Shown piece after piece: positions 27,627 through 36,638 of a stretch of DNA of 64,000 nt; positions within the stretch are counted from its first letter, which is position 1; every line of letters begins with the position of its first letter. Origin of the DNA: Polycladidibacter hongkongensis (GTDB taxonomy: Bacteria > Pseudomonadota > Alphaproteobacteria > Rhizobiales > Stappiaceae); contig NZ_LLWC01000010.1 in NCBI RefSeq assembly GCF_001561995.1, positions 1 through 64,000 of the forward strand. The letters run 5' to 3'. The position numbers and the translations under genes were made by a program. The notes under the pieces were generated by a model. That model was given only the letters and a program-made list of their open reading frames with translations, was not told the origin of the DNA and searched no databases.

Positions 27627-27741
27627 CTGGTTGGTCCAAATCAACAAAGCACTTGGTGTGAAGCGTTGCAGTCTTAGCACACCTTGTTGCAATCATGCCA
27701 CAAACAATTTTAGGAGGTTTTGCAACTGCGGAAAACCGAGA

Positions 27742-27816
27742 AAACCCATAGACTAGGGTTTTATAGAGCAAAACCCAGCCACACCGCACAAGGTGACGCC
27801 GGGTTCCTATGGGTTT
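27742..27816 (-). terminator. Nested hairpins between ntrC and ntrY
   Basis: An inner stem pairs AACCC-GC-CACC with GGTG-GC-GGGTT (27772-27805), with a T-rich stretch following on the minus strand. An outer perfect ten-base inverted repeat, AAACCCATAG (27742-27751) and CTATGGGTTT (27807-27816), encloses it. This could be a plain terminator of ntrBC or a switching structure. Confidence 0.6.
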
Positions 27817-27837
27817 ATGGCGAGAAGGGAAGCCCTG

Positions 27838-29292
27838 TTAGCGCGAAGAACGGAACACGGGGATTTCCAGATCGCGGATTTTCTTGCGCAAGGTGTTGCG
27901 ATTTAGGCCAAGCAGCTCAGCCGCTTTGATCTGGTTGCCACGGGTGGCCGCTAGGCTTGCACTGATAAGGGGTAGTTCGACCTCTCGCAGAATGCGGTGA
28001 TACAGGCCGGGGGGCGGTAGATCATCACCAAACTCTGAAAAGTAAGAGGACAAGTTGTGCTCCATCGCCTCGCTGATGCTTGGGATTTCTCCCGTTCCGT
28101 TCCCCTCGCTAGCGGCAACGGCCTGATCTGCGGCGGGCTGGGACAGCTCCATTTCTATTAGATTTGCGGTAATGACTTCTTGCGGATAAAGCGCGGTAAG
28201 GCGGCGCACCATGTTTTCCAGCTCGCGCACGTTGCCACTCCAGCGATAACGCCGCAGGCGATCAAGAGCCGCTGGTTCGATTTGCTTGGCAGGCAAGCCT
28301 TCCTTTTCGGCCTGCGCGAAAAAGTGCCGCACCAGATCCGGAATATCCTCTGTGCGTTCGCGCAGCGGCGGCAAGCGAATGGGCACCACGTTAAGGCGGA
28401 AGTACAAATCTTCGCGGAACAAGCCCTGATTGATGGCCTGACGCAGATCCTTGTGAGTTGCGGCGATGATGCGCACATCGGTTTTGATGGGATTGCGGCC
28501 GCCCACAGTTGTGTATTCCCCCTGCTGCAACACCCGTAGCAGACGGGTTTGGGCCTCCATGGGCATGTCGCCGATCTCGTCCAAGAACAACGTGCCACCA
28601 TCGGCCTGTTCAAAACGGCCGGACATGCGCGCCTGTGCGCCTGTAAAAGCCCCTTTTTCGTGGCCGAACAACTCAGACTCGATAAGATCACGAGGGATTG
28701 CGGCCATATTCACGGCGACGAAGGGTCCGTTGCGCCGTTTGCCAAAGTCATGCAGCGCTCTTGCCACCAGCTCTTTGCCGGTGCCGCTTTCCCCGTTGAT
28801 CATCACTGTGAGATCGGTCTGCATCAACCGGGCAAGAATGCGGTAAACCTCTTGCATGGCAGGTGAGCGGCCAACGAGGGGGATGTTGTCCGCGCCTTCT
28901 TGTGCACCGGTGATTTGCCGCGCCTGCTTTTCAGAAACGGCGCGGCCGGCGATGCCAACCACCTCTTTTAGGTCAAACGGTTTTGGCAGGTATTCATAGG
29001 CGCCAAGCTCCGACGCTTTGATGGCGGTCATGAAGGTGTTTTGCGCGCTCATCACCACGATTGGAAGATCGGGGCGCAGATTGCGAATGCGGGGGATGAC
29101 ATCAAAGGCATTTTCATCGGGCATGATCACATCGGTGATCACCAGATCCCCTTCGCCTGAAGAGACCCAGCGCCACAGAGTAGCGGCGTTGGACGTGAGG
29201 CGCACGGTAAATCCAGCGCGGGAGAGCGCCTGATTGAGAACGGTGCGGATGGCGGCATCATCATCGGCAATAAGTATGGTTCCATTAGGCAT
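27838..29292 (-). CDS. ntrC: Nitrogen regulation response regulator NtrC
   Basis: A sigma-54-dependent activator of about 484 residues. The receiver domain starts [20 protein letters not shown] with phospho-Asp in [13 protein letters not shown]; the AAA+ domain has Walker A GESGTGKE, the intact GAFTGA loop ([20 protein letters not shown]) and Walker [13 protein letters not shown]; the C-terminal Fis HTH reads [20 protein letters not shown]. Start candidates ATG 29295 and 29292 both overlap the end of ntrB, so the pair is translationally coupled. It activates nitrogen-limitation genes such as glnA and amtB-type genes, none of which are in the window. Confidence 0.96.
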   Translation of the reverse strand: MPNGTILIADDDAAIRTVLNQALSRAGFTVRLTSNAATLWRWVSSGEGDLVITDVIMPDENAFDVIPRIRNLRPDLPIVVMSAQNTFMTAIKASELGAYEYLPKPFDLKEVVGIAGRAVSEKQARQITGAQEGADNIPLVGRSPAMQEVYRILARLMQTDLTVMINGESGTGKELVARALHDFGKRRNGPFVAVNMAAIPRDLIESELFGHEKGAFTGAQARMSGRFEQADGGTLFLDEIGDMPMEAQTRLLRVLQQGEYTTVGGRNPIKTDVRIIAATHKDLRQAINQGLFREDLYFRLNVVPIRLPPLRERTEDIPDLVRHFFAQAEKEGLPAKQIEPAALDRLRRYRWSGNVRELENMVRRLTALYPQEVITANLIEMELSQPAADQAVAASEGNGTGEIPSISEAMEHNLSSYFSEFGDDLPPPGLYHRILREVELPLISASLAATRGNQIKAAELLGLNRNTLRKKIRDLEIPVFRSSR

Positions 29293-30403
29293 CATCAACA
29301 CCCTTTTGCTCTAGGGCCTCACTGCGGGGGGAGGCAGGCATCAAAACACGGAAAGTGGTGGCGTTTGGCGTGCTGTCGCACTCAATCACGCCGCCATGGT
29401 CGCCAACAATTTTGGCGACCAGCGCAAGACCAAGGCCCGAGCCATTGGTCTTGGTGGTAATAAAAGGTTCAAACAAATGCGGCAGCAGATCATCGGGTAC
29501 CCCCGGACCATTGTCGCAGATACAAAACTCCAGCGGCAGCGTGACACGCTCTTGAGCACCGGGTACGGAAAGGCGAACTCCGGGCCGGAAGGCGGTCGTC
29601 AAGGTGATTTGTGGCGCGGCGTGCCCCTCCAGTGCCTCGGCTGCATTCTTCACCAGATTGAGAAACACCTGAATGAGCTGGTCGCGATTGGCGTAGACTG
29701 GCGGCAGGGAGGGGTCGTATTGCTCTTTGATCTTGATATGGCGGGCAAAGCCGTTTTCCGCCAGCCGTTTTACATGATCCAGCACACCGTGAATATTAAC
29801 TGGGTCGCGGTCTATGGGGCGCTCGTCGGAAAACACTTCCATGCGATCGACGAGCTTCACGATGCGGTCAGTTTCCTCCATAATAAGGCGGGTTAGCGCG
29901 CGATCTTCATCGCTAGCCTCTGTTTCTAAAAGTTGTGCAGCACCGCGTATGCCGGAAAGCGGATTTTTGATCTCGTGGGCCAACATGGCAGCAAGGCCAG
30001 TGACGGTGCGCGCAGCCCCGCGTGAGGTGAGTTGTTTATCCAGTTTTTCCGCAATGGAGCGCTCTTGAAACAGCAGCACGACGGCGTCGGGGCGCTCACT
30101 CATGGGCGATGCGTGTACATCCACGAGCTTTTCCTGACCGATGCGCGGGGAGGAAATATCAATTTTGTATTCGTTTACCGCGCCGCCGCGCTGGCGCACC
30201 TGTTCCAGCAAGGAAAGCAGCGGGCTACCAAAGGGTACAAACCACGACAAGACATGTCGCCGCATGACCTGAAAGCTGGCTTGGAAGAAGTTCTCCGCAG
30301 CGCTGTTGGCAGCAATAATATGATTATCAGCGCCGATGACAATCACCGGGTGGGGCAAAGAATCCAGCACCAGTTGCCCCTCTCCACTTGCGTTGATTGT
30401 CAT
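29285..30403 (-). CDS. ntrB: Nitrogen regulation sensor histidine kinase NtrB
   Basis: A 372-residue cytoplasmic kinase/phosphatase. It has a PAS domain at about residues 10-110, HisKA with [20 protein letters not shown] (phospho-His) and HATPase with [10 protein letters not shown] and [18 protein letters not shown]. In enteric relatives PII protein controls its switch between kinase and phosphatase. Its 3' end overlaps ntrC. dusB ends 39 bases upstream on the same strand, giving the conserved dusB-ntrB-ntrC unit. Confidence 0.96.
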   Translation of the reverse strand: MTINASGEGQLVLDSLPHPVIVIGADNHIIAANSAAENFFQASFQVMRRHVLSWFVPFGSPLLSLLEQVRQRGGAVNEYKIDISSPRIGQEKLVDVHASPMSERPDAVVLLFQERSIAEKLDKQLTSRGAARTVTGLAAMLAHEIKNPLSGIRGAAQLLETEASDEDRALTRLIMEETDRIVKLVDRMEVFSDERPIDRDPVNIHGVLDHVKRLAENGFARHIKIKEQYDPSLPPVYANRDQLIQVFLNLVKNAAEALEGHAAPQITLTTAFRPGVRLSVPGAQERVTLPLEFCICDNGPGVPDDLLPHLFEPFITTKTNGSGLGLALVAKIVGDHGGVIECDSTPNATTFRVLMPASPRSEALEQKGVDDA

Positions 30404-30442
30404 CGATCTTGCTCCTTTATTTAAATAAACGAATTGCTTGCG

Positions 30443-31471
30443 TTAATCGGCGGCGCCATCACCTTGAAACCACTCGCGGATGGTTGTGGTGACAACCTTC
30501 GGCTCCAGCGAGGTTTGCAGTTTGCGCATAAACCCATCGGGCGCATGTTGCAGGGTACCACTTGCCTCCAGATACCAGCCAATGTGCTTGCGCGCCGCTT
30601 TCAGGCCAACATCTAAGCCGTAATGGGCCAGCATGGCCTCGTAGTGCTCGCAGATCAGCTCGCCGAGCTGCGCCCCCTTGGGCGCAGCAAGTTTTTCACC
30701 TGTTGCCAGATAGTGGGCGATGTGGCCGGGTAACCAAGGGCGGCCATAAGCCCCGCGTCCGACCATCACCAGATCAGCCCCAGAGGCGGCGATCATGGCA
30801 TCTGCATCGCCAAAATCGGTCAAATCACCATTGGCGACCAAAGGCACAGTGACCACGTCACGCACGGCCTTGATGGCCTGCCAGTCCGCTTTGCCTTTGT
30901 AGAACTGGCTACGGGTCCGGCCATGTACGGTAATCATCTGCACTCCGGCAGCCTCGGCGCGCTGCGCAAGCTCCGGGGCATTGATCGAGGTTTCATCCCA
31001 GCCAAGACGCATTTTTAGGGTAACCGGCACACTCACAGCGCCAATTGTTGCCTCGATCAAGGTCAGGGCGTGATCCAGATCTTTCATGAGTGCGGAGCCG
31101 GAATAGCCGGAGGTCACCTTTTTAGCCGGACAGCCCATATTGATATCGATCACATCCGCGCCAGCGCTTTGGGCAATCCTTGCGCCCTCTGCCATCCACT
31201 GGGCGTCCTTACCGGCAAGCTGGATGACATGTGGTTTGATGCCCTCACCTTCTGCGCGCATCAGGCTTTCAGGGTGGCCCGTCACCAAAGCGTCGCTGGC
31301 AACCATCTCGCTGACCACCAGCCCGGCGCCGAAACGCAGCGCCAAACGACGAAACGGCAGGTCCGTCACCCCGGACATGGGGGCGAGAATAACTTTATTG
31401 CGCAGCGGCACGGGGCCGATTGATAACATCTTCTGGGTCACTCGCGATATATCTGCCTTAAACTTAGGCAT
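30443..31471 (-). CDS. dusB: tRNA-dihydrouridine synthase DusB
   Basis: A 342-residue FMN- and NADPH-dependent enzyme reducing uridines in the tRNA D-loop. Landmarks are LAPMSGVTDLPFRRLALRFG, the active-site NMGCPAKKVTSGYSGSALMK with the proton-donating Cys, TVHGRTRSQFYKGKADW and VANGDLTDF for FMN phosphate. It heads the dusB-ntrBC operon as in enteric bacteria (nifR3). It is divergent from ispDF across a 145-bp gap. Confidence 0.96.
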   Translation of the reverse strand: MPKFKADISRVTQKMLSIGPVPLRNKVILAPMSGVTDLPFRRLALRFGAGLVVSEMVASDALVTGHPESLMRAEGEGIKPHVIQLAGKDAQWMAEGARIAQSAGADVIDINMGCPAKKVTSGYSGSALMKDLDHALTLIEATIGAVSVPVTLKMRLGWDETSINAPELAQRAEAAGVQMITVHGRTRSQFYKGKADWQAIKAVRDVVTVPLVANGDLTDFGDADAMIAASGADLVMVGRGAYGRPWLPGHIAHYLATGEKLAAPKGAQLGELICEHYEAMLAHYGLDVGLKAARKHIGWYLEASGTLQHAPDGFMRKLQTSLEPKVVTTTIREWFQGDGAAD

Positions 31472-31508
31472 AAAATTTCTTGCCTATATACTAGTCATTA
31501 TACCAGCG

Positions 31509-31529
31509 CCCGCAAGCAAATATTGCGGG
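31509..31529. promoter_or_regulatory. Inverted repeat in the dusB-ispDF divergent promoter region
   Basis: CCCGCAA-gcaaata-TTGCGGG is a perfect seven-base inverted repeat in the gap between divergent genes. It could be a regulator site for one or both. No known consensus is recognised. Confidence 0.35.
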
Positions 31530-31616
31530 AAAAGCACGGCATTTGCTTGTGAGACCGTGTCGGATAAGATTACAACAGCGCTGAACCTCCATCTTTGGCC
31601 AGTAAAAGAGTGAGCG

Positions 31617-32864
31617 ATGCACGCCCCCCCTATTGACCCAGCCCCTTACACTGACGTTGCGGTTTTGGTTGTTGCCGCAGGGCGCGGGGAGCGCTTGGTA
31701 GACCCGGCGAACCGCGGCCCCAAGCAATACAAAGATCTTGGGGGAAAACCAGTTTTACATCATACGCTGGCAGCGCTGGCAAAGGCCCTACCCGGCGCTA
31801 CGCTGACACCAGTGATTCACGGCGACGACACAGCGCTTTACGCCTCAGCAATAGCAGAGTTAGAATTACCGGCACTGCGCACGCCAGTTGTCGGCGGTGC
31901 GACACGCCAACAATCTGTCTTGAATGGTTTGCGGGCCCTACAAAACAGAAGCACGCCACGCCTTGTCCTTATTCATGATGGGGTACGCCCGTTTGTTGAC
32001 GCCGCCGTTTGCAAGGCGGTGCTGAAAGCACTTAATGACGGCGCTCAGGCGGCATTACCGGCGATTGCAATCAGCGATAGCCTGAAGCGCGCCGGGCCAG
32101 ACCATCACGTACAGGAAAGCGTTGCGCGTGATGGGCTCTTTGCCGCACAAACGCCGCAAGGCTTTTCTTTTGCGGCGATTTTGCGCGCCCATGAGCGGGC
32201 CGCCGAGGCGCAGCGCTTCGATTTTACCGATGATACCGCGCTCATCGAGTGGAACGGAGGTATGGTTCGGCTGGTAGAGGGATCAGCGGAGAATGTCAAA
32301 ATTACGCAATACGCAGATCTGGAGCGCGCCCGAATGAAAGTTGAGAGAGAAACACTTCTCGCCCAGGCGGATGTGCGGGTGGGCACCGGCTATGACGTGC
32401 ATGCCTTTGAAGACGGCGACCATGCGATGCTGTGCGGCGTGAAAGTGCCCCACACGCAAACGCTCAAAGGGCATTCTGATGCGGATGTTGGTTTGCATGC
32501 GCTTACCGATGCCATTTTTGCCGCTTTAGCGGACGGGGATATTGGCAGTCATTTCCCGCCCTCTGATCCGCAGTGGAGGGGCGCTGCCTCCGACCAGTTC
32601 CTGCGCTATGCTACCGACAAGGTGCGCGCACGGGGCGGACGCATCGCCCATCTGGATGTTACCCTGATCTGCGAGGCCCCTAAAGTTGGCCCGCACCGCG
32701 AAGCCATGCGCCAAAGCATCGCCAAGATTTGCGATGTGCCCCTTGGCAGAGTTGCCGTGAAGGCGACCACTTCCGAGCGCCTTGGCTTTACCGGCAGAGA
32801 AGAAGGTATTGCTGCCATGGCAAGCGCAACGCTGCGGCTGCCCTTTGAAGACGAACTACGCTGA
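31617..32864 (+). CDS. ispDF: Bifunctional IspD/IspF isoprenoid enzyme
   Basis: A 415-residue fusion catalysing two non-consecutive steps of the MEP pathway: CTP-dependent cytidylylation of MEP (IspD, residues ~15-240) and cyclisation to MEcPP (IspF, residues ~255-415). IspD shows VLVVAAGRGERL, PKQYKDLGGKPVLHHTL and LIHDGVRPFVD. IspF shows the zinc-site GTGYDVHAFEDGD, LKGHSDADVGLHALTDAIF and DIGSHFPPSDPQW. Such fusions are typical of alphaproteobacteria and epsilonproteobacteria. cinA follows 17 bases after its stop. Confidence 0.97.
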   Translation: MHAPPIDPAPYTDVAVLVVAAGRGERLVDPANRGPKQYKDLGGKPVLHHTLAALAKALPGATLTPVIHGDDTALYASAIAELELPALRTPVVGGATRQQSVLNGLRALQNRSTPRLVLIHDGVRPFVDAAVCKAVLKALNDGAQAALPAIAISDSLKRAGPDHHVQESVARDGLFAAQTPQGFSFAAILRAHERAAEAQRFDFTDDTALIEWNGGMVRLVEGSAENVKITQYADLERARMKVERETLLAQADVRVGTGYDVHAFEDGDHAMLCGVKVPHTQTLKGHSDADVGLHALTDAIFAALADGDIGSHFPPSDPQWRGAASDQFLRYATDKVRARGGRIAHLDVTLICEAPKVGPHREAMRQSIAKICDVPLGRVAVKATTSERLGFTGREEGIAAMASATLRLPFEDELR

Positions 32865-32881
32865 ACGCCTTGGAGGCCACT

Positions 32882-33376
32882 ATGTTTTCACAGGAATTGA
32901 CTGACCGCGCTTCGGCTTTACTTGACATCTACAAGGCACGGGGCTGGCACCTTGCGACAGCGGAGAGTTGCACTGGCGGAGCTCTTTGCGGCCTTTTGAC
33001 CGATATTTCCGGCTCCTCTGCCGTGGTTGAGCGTGGCTTTGTCACTTACACCAATCAATCAAAGGCAGAAATGCTGGGCGTGCCGGAGTGGCTGTTAGCA
33101 AGTTACGGCGCTGTAAGTGCCCCTGTTGCAATGGCGATGGCCCGCGGGGCACTCGCGCATGCGCCGGTAGAAGCTGCCTTGTCCATAACAGGTATCGCCG
33201 GACCCGGTGGAGGCAGCACAATCAAACCGGTTGGCACAGTACATCTTTGCGCAGCAACAACCAGCGGCCTCTTGTTTTCAAAGCGTATTTGCAACACAAA
33301 TCTAGACCGCAACGGAGTGCGCGAAGCAGCGATCTTCACTGCGCTGGAGATGTTGCGGACTATAGGGCATACATAA
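32882..33376 (+). CDS. cinA: CinA C-terminal-domain protein (nicotinamide-nucleotide amidase type)
   Basis: A 164-residue stand-alone CinA C-terminal domain (PncC type) that deamidates nicotinamide mononucleotide to nicotinate mononucleotide in NAD salvage. Motifs are LATAESCTGGALCGLLTDI, VERGFVTYTNQSKAEMLGV and ALSITGIAGPGGG. I use the ATG at 32882, with GGAGG seven bases upstream; an ATG at 32870 overlaps that ribosome site. The MoaB-like N-terminal domain of full CinA is absent, the common state in proteobacteria. Confidence 0.92.
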   Translation: MFSQELTDRASALLDIYKARGWHLATAESCTGGALCGLLTDISGSSAVVERGFVTYTNQSKAEMLGVPEWLLASYGAVSAPVAMAMARGALAHAPVEAALSITGIAGPGGGSTIKPVGTVHLCAATTSGLLFSKRICNTNLDRNGVREAAIFTALEMLRTIGHT

Positions 33377-33469
33377 GGCTAGCTCCTCCCACAAAACTCT
33401 GATAGTTCTAGATAAAGTTGCAAACACGCGCCGTAAAATCTTTTGCGCGAGAGCCTATTGGGGGGAGCA

Positions 33470-33961
33470 ATGAATGCCATCAGCCTTGCCGCTTTGCTTC
33501 TGCTTTTGCCCGGCTCTGTTGCTGCGCAAGATTTTTATCTGGTTGCACGGGATCGAAATGGTGGTTTTTTTGAGGGGCACCAGCTGCAAAGCCACGCAAA
33601 AATCGGCTTCCGTTATGTACAGTTCTGCGGCAAAAGCTACTATGTGCGACCTCGCTCGGTCGTCTGGGCAAAAGATCTGGATATAAAAGGCTATCACACC
33701 GCAGTGGAACGCAATAGCGCGGATGGCTGGATCGAAGTCTGCGCGTTTCCAAATCGCCAAGTCACATTGCGGCAAGTCGGCATTAAAACCACCCTGCAGG
33801 AAGCCATCGAAGGACCGAAGCAAAGCCAGACGATGGCGCGCCGCTTTGACCAAATTCGCGAAACATTCAATAAACGTAATGAGGAAACTGGCTTGCTTAG
33901 CCTGTTCCGCAAAGAAAAGCCGTTACGAGGCTTACTTCCACCGGCTGAAAGCGCCGAGTAG
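33470..33961 (+). CDS. Small exported protein, function unknown
   Basis: A 163-residue protein with a clear signal peptide (MNAISLAALLLLLPGSVAAQ, cleavage near residue 20). The mature part has two Cys (FCGKSYYVRP and IEVCAFPN) and a charged C-terminal helix. I use ATG 33470 because GGGGGGAG lies just upstream; ATG 33443 would place a polar stretch before the signal. It lies convergent to ratA. I do not recognise the family; position between cinA and ratA is shared by many alphaproteobacterial SH3-like or hypothetical exported proteins. Confidence 0.7.
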   Translation: MNAISLAALLLLLPGSVAAQDFYLVARDRNGGFFEGHQLQSHAKIGFRYVQFCGKSYYVRPRSVVWAKDLDIKGYHTAVERNSADGWIEVCAFPNRQVTLRQVGIKTTLQEAIEGPKQSQTMARRFDQIRETFNKRNEETGLLSLFRKEKPLRGLLPPAESAE

Positions 33962-33966
33962 CTGCC

Positions 33967-34434
33967 TTAAGAGGTACCCATTGCAGGTTTGTATATTAGG
34001 TTTGCACGCGCTTCAAATGCCTCGGAGAACTTAGCAAAAGCGCGATCAAACATGGCGCCCATCATCGCCCCCAAGGTGCGGCTTTTAAACTCGTAGTTTA
34101 TGTAGAAGTGCACGTCACACGCTTTTTCACCAACCTCAATAAATTGCCAGTGGTTTTCTAAGTGTTTAAATGGACCATCCAGATATTCTACCAGTATCTT
34201 ACTGCTTTCTGGATCTAGCAGAACGCGGCTGGAGAACGTCTCCTTGAATACTTTATAGGCTGCGGTCATATCTGCAACCAGCACCTCACGACCGTCGGTT
34301 AAGGGCTTTCGCCCCCGCACCACCAGCGCCTGACACAACGGTACGAAGTGCGGATAATTCTCCACATCAGCCACAAGACGAAACATATCTTGCGCGTTAT
34401 GAGCGACGCGGCGGGTGTTCTCAAAGGACGGCAT
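33967..34434 (-). CDS. RatA/Coq10-type START-domain protein
   Basis: A 155-residue member of the polyketide cyclase/START group that includes RatA and the ubiquinone-binding Coq10. It begins MPSFENTRRVAHNAQDMFRL and has LVADVENYPHFVPLC and a C-terminal amphipathic helix around MMGAMFDRAFAKFSEAFEAR. In alphaproteobacteria the gene sits between cinA and lipA and is thought to aid ubiquinone function in respiration. A toxin role is not implied. Confidence 0.85.
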   Translation of the reverse strand: MPSFENTRRVAHNAQDMFRLVADVENYPHFVPLCQALVVRGRKPLTDGREVLVADMTAAYKVFKETFSSRVLLDPESSKILVEYLDGPFKHLENHWQFIEVGEKACDVHFYINYEFKSRTLGAMMGAMFDRAFAKFSEAFEARANLIYKPAMGTS

Positions 34435-34700
34435 TTAATTCCCTGCACTTTCAATTATCCGCTGGTTTTAGTGCGCAAGCCTTTATATGTCCAGTCGTTG
34501 ATGACACTTGGTTGCAGTCTGGCAAGCGCGTAACATAAATCTGTACAACCCGTGGCAAAAACAGCGCCGCTCGCCCCTAAATTACCTCAGGTTAGATATT
34601 GCGTATATTTTCAGTTCTTTACAAAGTGCCGTAGGGCACAATTGGATTTTCCTGTAGCAACTAATCAACCCTACGTTAGTTACTATAAGGAATTACCACT

Positions 34701-35354
34701 GTGAAAACACTCGCTATTGCCGCGGCGCTCTCCATTGCCGCAACCAGTGCTGTCTTGGCGAATGAAGGCTCTACTGCCGCTGAAAAATGGCAGGGCTCCT
34801 ACGTTGGTGTAAAAGCCGACTACAACAATATGACCACCAAATTGCCAGAGGTTGTGAGAGACGAAGGCACCCTAAAGGGAACGAAAAGCTACTTTAGCGG
34901 TAGCCTTTACGCCGGTTATAACCACGTCTTCAACGACTACTTGGTGACAGGCCTGGAAACCACATTTTCCGTCAACAACACCTCAGCCAAAAAGGCTATG
35001 AAAGGCGATAATGTAGACTTTGGCGTACAAAACCGCTTTGGCGGTGATGTTGGGCTGCGTGTTGGTGTTGCCGTTGGCGACTTTATGCCATTTGCCAAAG
35101 CAAGCTTTGGTATGGAGCGCGTAAATGTGCGCCAGAACTATTTTAAACTGGATAAGACCTATAATAAGTTCTACTACGGCGTTGGCGGTGGTGTTGAGTG
35201 GAAAGTGACAGATAATGTCTCTATTCGCGGCGAATACCAGTATAAGAAATACAACAAGGGATCGTATCATCTAAACCGCGACATAGTTAACAAGACCGTG
35301 AAGGATGATACCGGTCAGCACACCTACGGTGTCGGCGTCGCCTACCATTTCTAA
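34701..35354 (+). CDS. Outer-membrane beta-barrel protein
   Basis: A 217-residue small porin-like (OmpA/Omp25-type) barrel. It starts with GTG at 34701, preceded by ATAAGGA. A signal peptide covers about 20 residues (MKTLAIAAALSIAATSAVLA). The mature part alternates polar and aromatic residues in strands such as WQGSYVGVKADYNN, GSLYAGYNHVFNDYLVTGLE and VSIRGEYQYKKYN, and ends with the Phe-terminated strand GVGVAYHF needed for BAM insertion. It is probably a surface-stabilising protein. A strong terminator follows. Confidence 0.85.
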   Translation: MKTLAIAAALSIAATSAVLANEGSTAAEKWQGSYVGVKADYNNMTTKLPEVVRDEGTLKGTKSYFSGSLYAGYNHVFNDYLVTGLETTFSVNNTSAKKAMKGDNVDFGVQNRFGGDVGLRVGVAVGDFMPFAKASFGMERVNVRQNYFKLDKTYNKFYYGVGGGVEWKVTDNVSIRGEYQYKKYNKGSYHLNRDIVNKTVKDDTGQHTYGVGVAYHF

Positions 35355-35374
35355 TGGGGTGATTGCAAAACAAG

Positions 35375-35403
35375 AAAGGCCGGGGCATTTGCTCCGGCCT
35401 TTT
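35375..35403. terminator. Bidirectional terminator between the barrel gene and lipA
   Basis: AAAGGCCGG (35375-35383) pairs with CCGGCCTTT (35394-35402), giving a nine-base perfect stem with A-rich and T-rich flanks on the two sides, between convergent genes. Confidence 0.85.
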
Positions 35404-35423
35404 ATATTCAGTATGCCAATAGA

Positions 35424-36464
35424 TTAGGCGACCTGCCCCATTTTGGCCGCACGGGCCTTTTTCAGATCATTGAAATCGTCTCCCGCGTGATGCGAGGAGC
35501 GCGTGAGCGGGCTCGAGGACACTTTGAGGAAGCCTTTGGTATAGGCGATACGCTCATAGGCCTTGAACTCTTCCGGTGTAGGGAAGTTCATCACGGGATG
35601 GTGTTTCTTGGTTGGCTGTAGATACTGACCAATGGTTAGGAAATCCACATCAGCTGTGCGTAAGTCATCCATCAACTGCAGGACTTCGTTACGCTCCTCA
35701 CCCAAGCCAACCATGATACCCGACTTAGTGAACATGTCCGGGTCGATTTCCTTCACCTGCTGCAACAGGCGGATTGAGTGGAAGTAACGCGCACCCGGAC
35801 GCACCTTCAGGTAATTGGATGGCACGGTTTCCATATTGTGGTTGAACACATCCGGCTTGGCCTTAACGACAATCTCAAGCGCGCCCTCTTTCCGCAGGAA
35901 ATCTGGGGTTAGTACCTCAATGGTGGTACTTGGTGATTTTTCGCGGATCGCCTTGATGACATTGGCAAAGTGGGTGGCGCCGCCATCCTCAAGATCATCA
36001 CGATCCACGGAGGTTATCACGACGTGCTCCAAGCCCATGGCGGCTACGGCCTCTGCAATGCCGCCGGGTTCATTTTGATCAACTGGCCCGGGCATCCCGG
36101 TGCGTACATTACAAAAAGCGCAGGCACGGGTACAGGTATCTCCAAGGATCATAAAGCTGGCGTGTTTCTTCGACCAGCATTCCCCGATGTTGGGGCAGCC
36201 CGCCTCTTCACAAACGGTAACCAGATTGTTCTGGCGAACCACTTCGTGGGTTTCTTTGTAAACCGGCGAAGTTGGTGCCTTAACGCGGATCCATTTCGGC
36301 TTGCGGGCCACTTGCTGATCCGGACGATGGGCTTTTTCGGGATGGCGCGGACGTGCCTTCTCCGCAATTGGCTCCGCCGCAGGTGGCGGCGTGGCCGGGG
36401 CAGCGGCTGCGGCTGCACTCACAAGATCTTTTGGGCGATTGAGTGTGTTTACGATTGTAACCAT
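35424..36464 (-). CDS. lipA: Lipoyl synthase LipA with an Ala/Pro-rich N-terminal extension
   Basis: A radical-SAM enzyme of about 346 residues that inserts two sulfurs into octanoyl-lysine to finish the lipoyl cofactor. Both 4Fe-4S clusters are visible: the auxiliary motif [12 protein letters not shown] and the radical-SAM motif CTRACAFC. The C-terminal RSSHHAG completes the family. The first ~55 residues are unusual for E. coli LipA: an Ala/Pro run ([17 protein letters not shown]) resembling lipoyl-domain linkers. The start ATG 36464 gives [11 protein letters not shown] 36473 is an alternative. It serves the lipoylated E1 beta and E2 encoded upstream. Confidence 0.95.
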   Translation of the reverse strand: MVTIVNTLNRPKDLVSAAAAAAPATPPPAAEPIAEKARPRHPEKAHRPDQQVARKPKWIRVKAPTSPVYKETHEVVRQNNLVTVCEEAGCPNIGECWSKKHASFMILGDTCTRACAFCNVRTGMPGPVDQNEPGGIAEAVAAMGLEHVVITSVDRDDLEDGGATHFANVIKAIREKSPSTTIEVLTPDFLRKEGALEIVVKAKPDVFNHNMETVPSNYLKVRPGARYFHSIRLLQQVKEIDPDMFTKSGIMVGLGEERNEVLQLMDDLRTADVDFLTIGQYLQPTKKHHPVMNFPTPEEFKAYERIAYTKGFLKVSSSPLTRSSHHAGDDFNDLKKARAAKMGQVA

Positions 36465-36596
36465 TTGGTCCACATGGAGCTTTGTATCGATAAATCAAGT
36501 TTCGGGCGCTGCCCGGTGCTTGCCTGCGACACTTTATGTTTTGCCAAGCAGTATGGCAGTTGCATCCAAAAAGCAAATACAACAGCGATATTGCCC

Positions 36597-36634
36597 AAAA
36601 AGGATAGGGTACAGCCCGCAGGCTGCACCCCTAT
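36597..36634 (-). terminator. Terminator downstream of lpd
   Basis: A stem of about 13 pairs (ATAGGGTACAGCC with GGCTGCACCCCTAT, one bulge or mismatch) around a CGCA loop, followed on the minus strand by CCTTTTTGG. It separates lpd from lipA. Confidence 0.75.
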
Positions 36635-36638
36635 TTGC

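Noticed and set aside
33443-33469. Longer start for the small exported protein
   Set aside because: It would put charged residues before the signal peptide and overlap the strong ribosome site used by ATG 33470.
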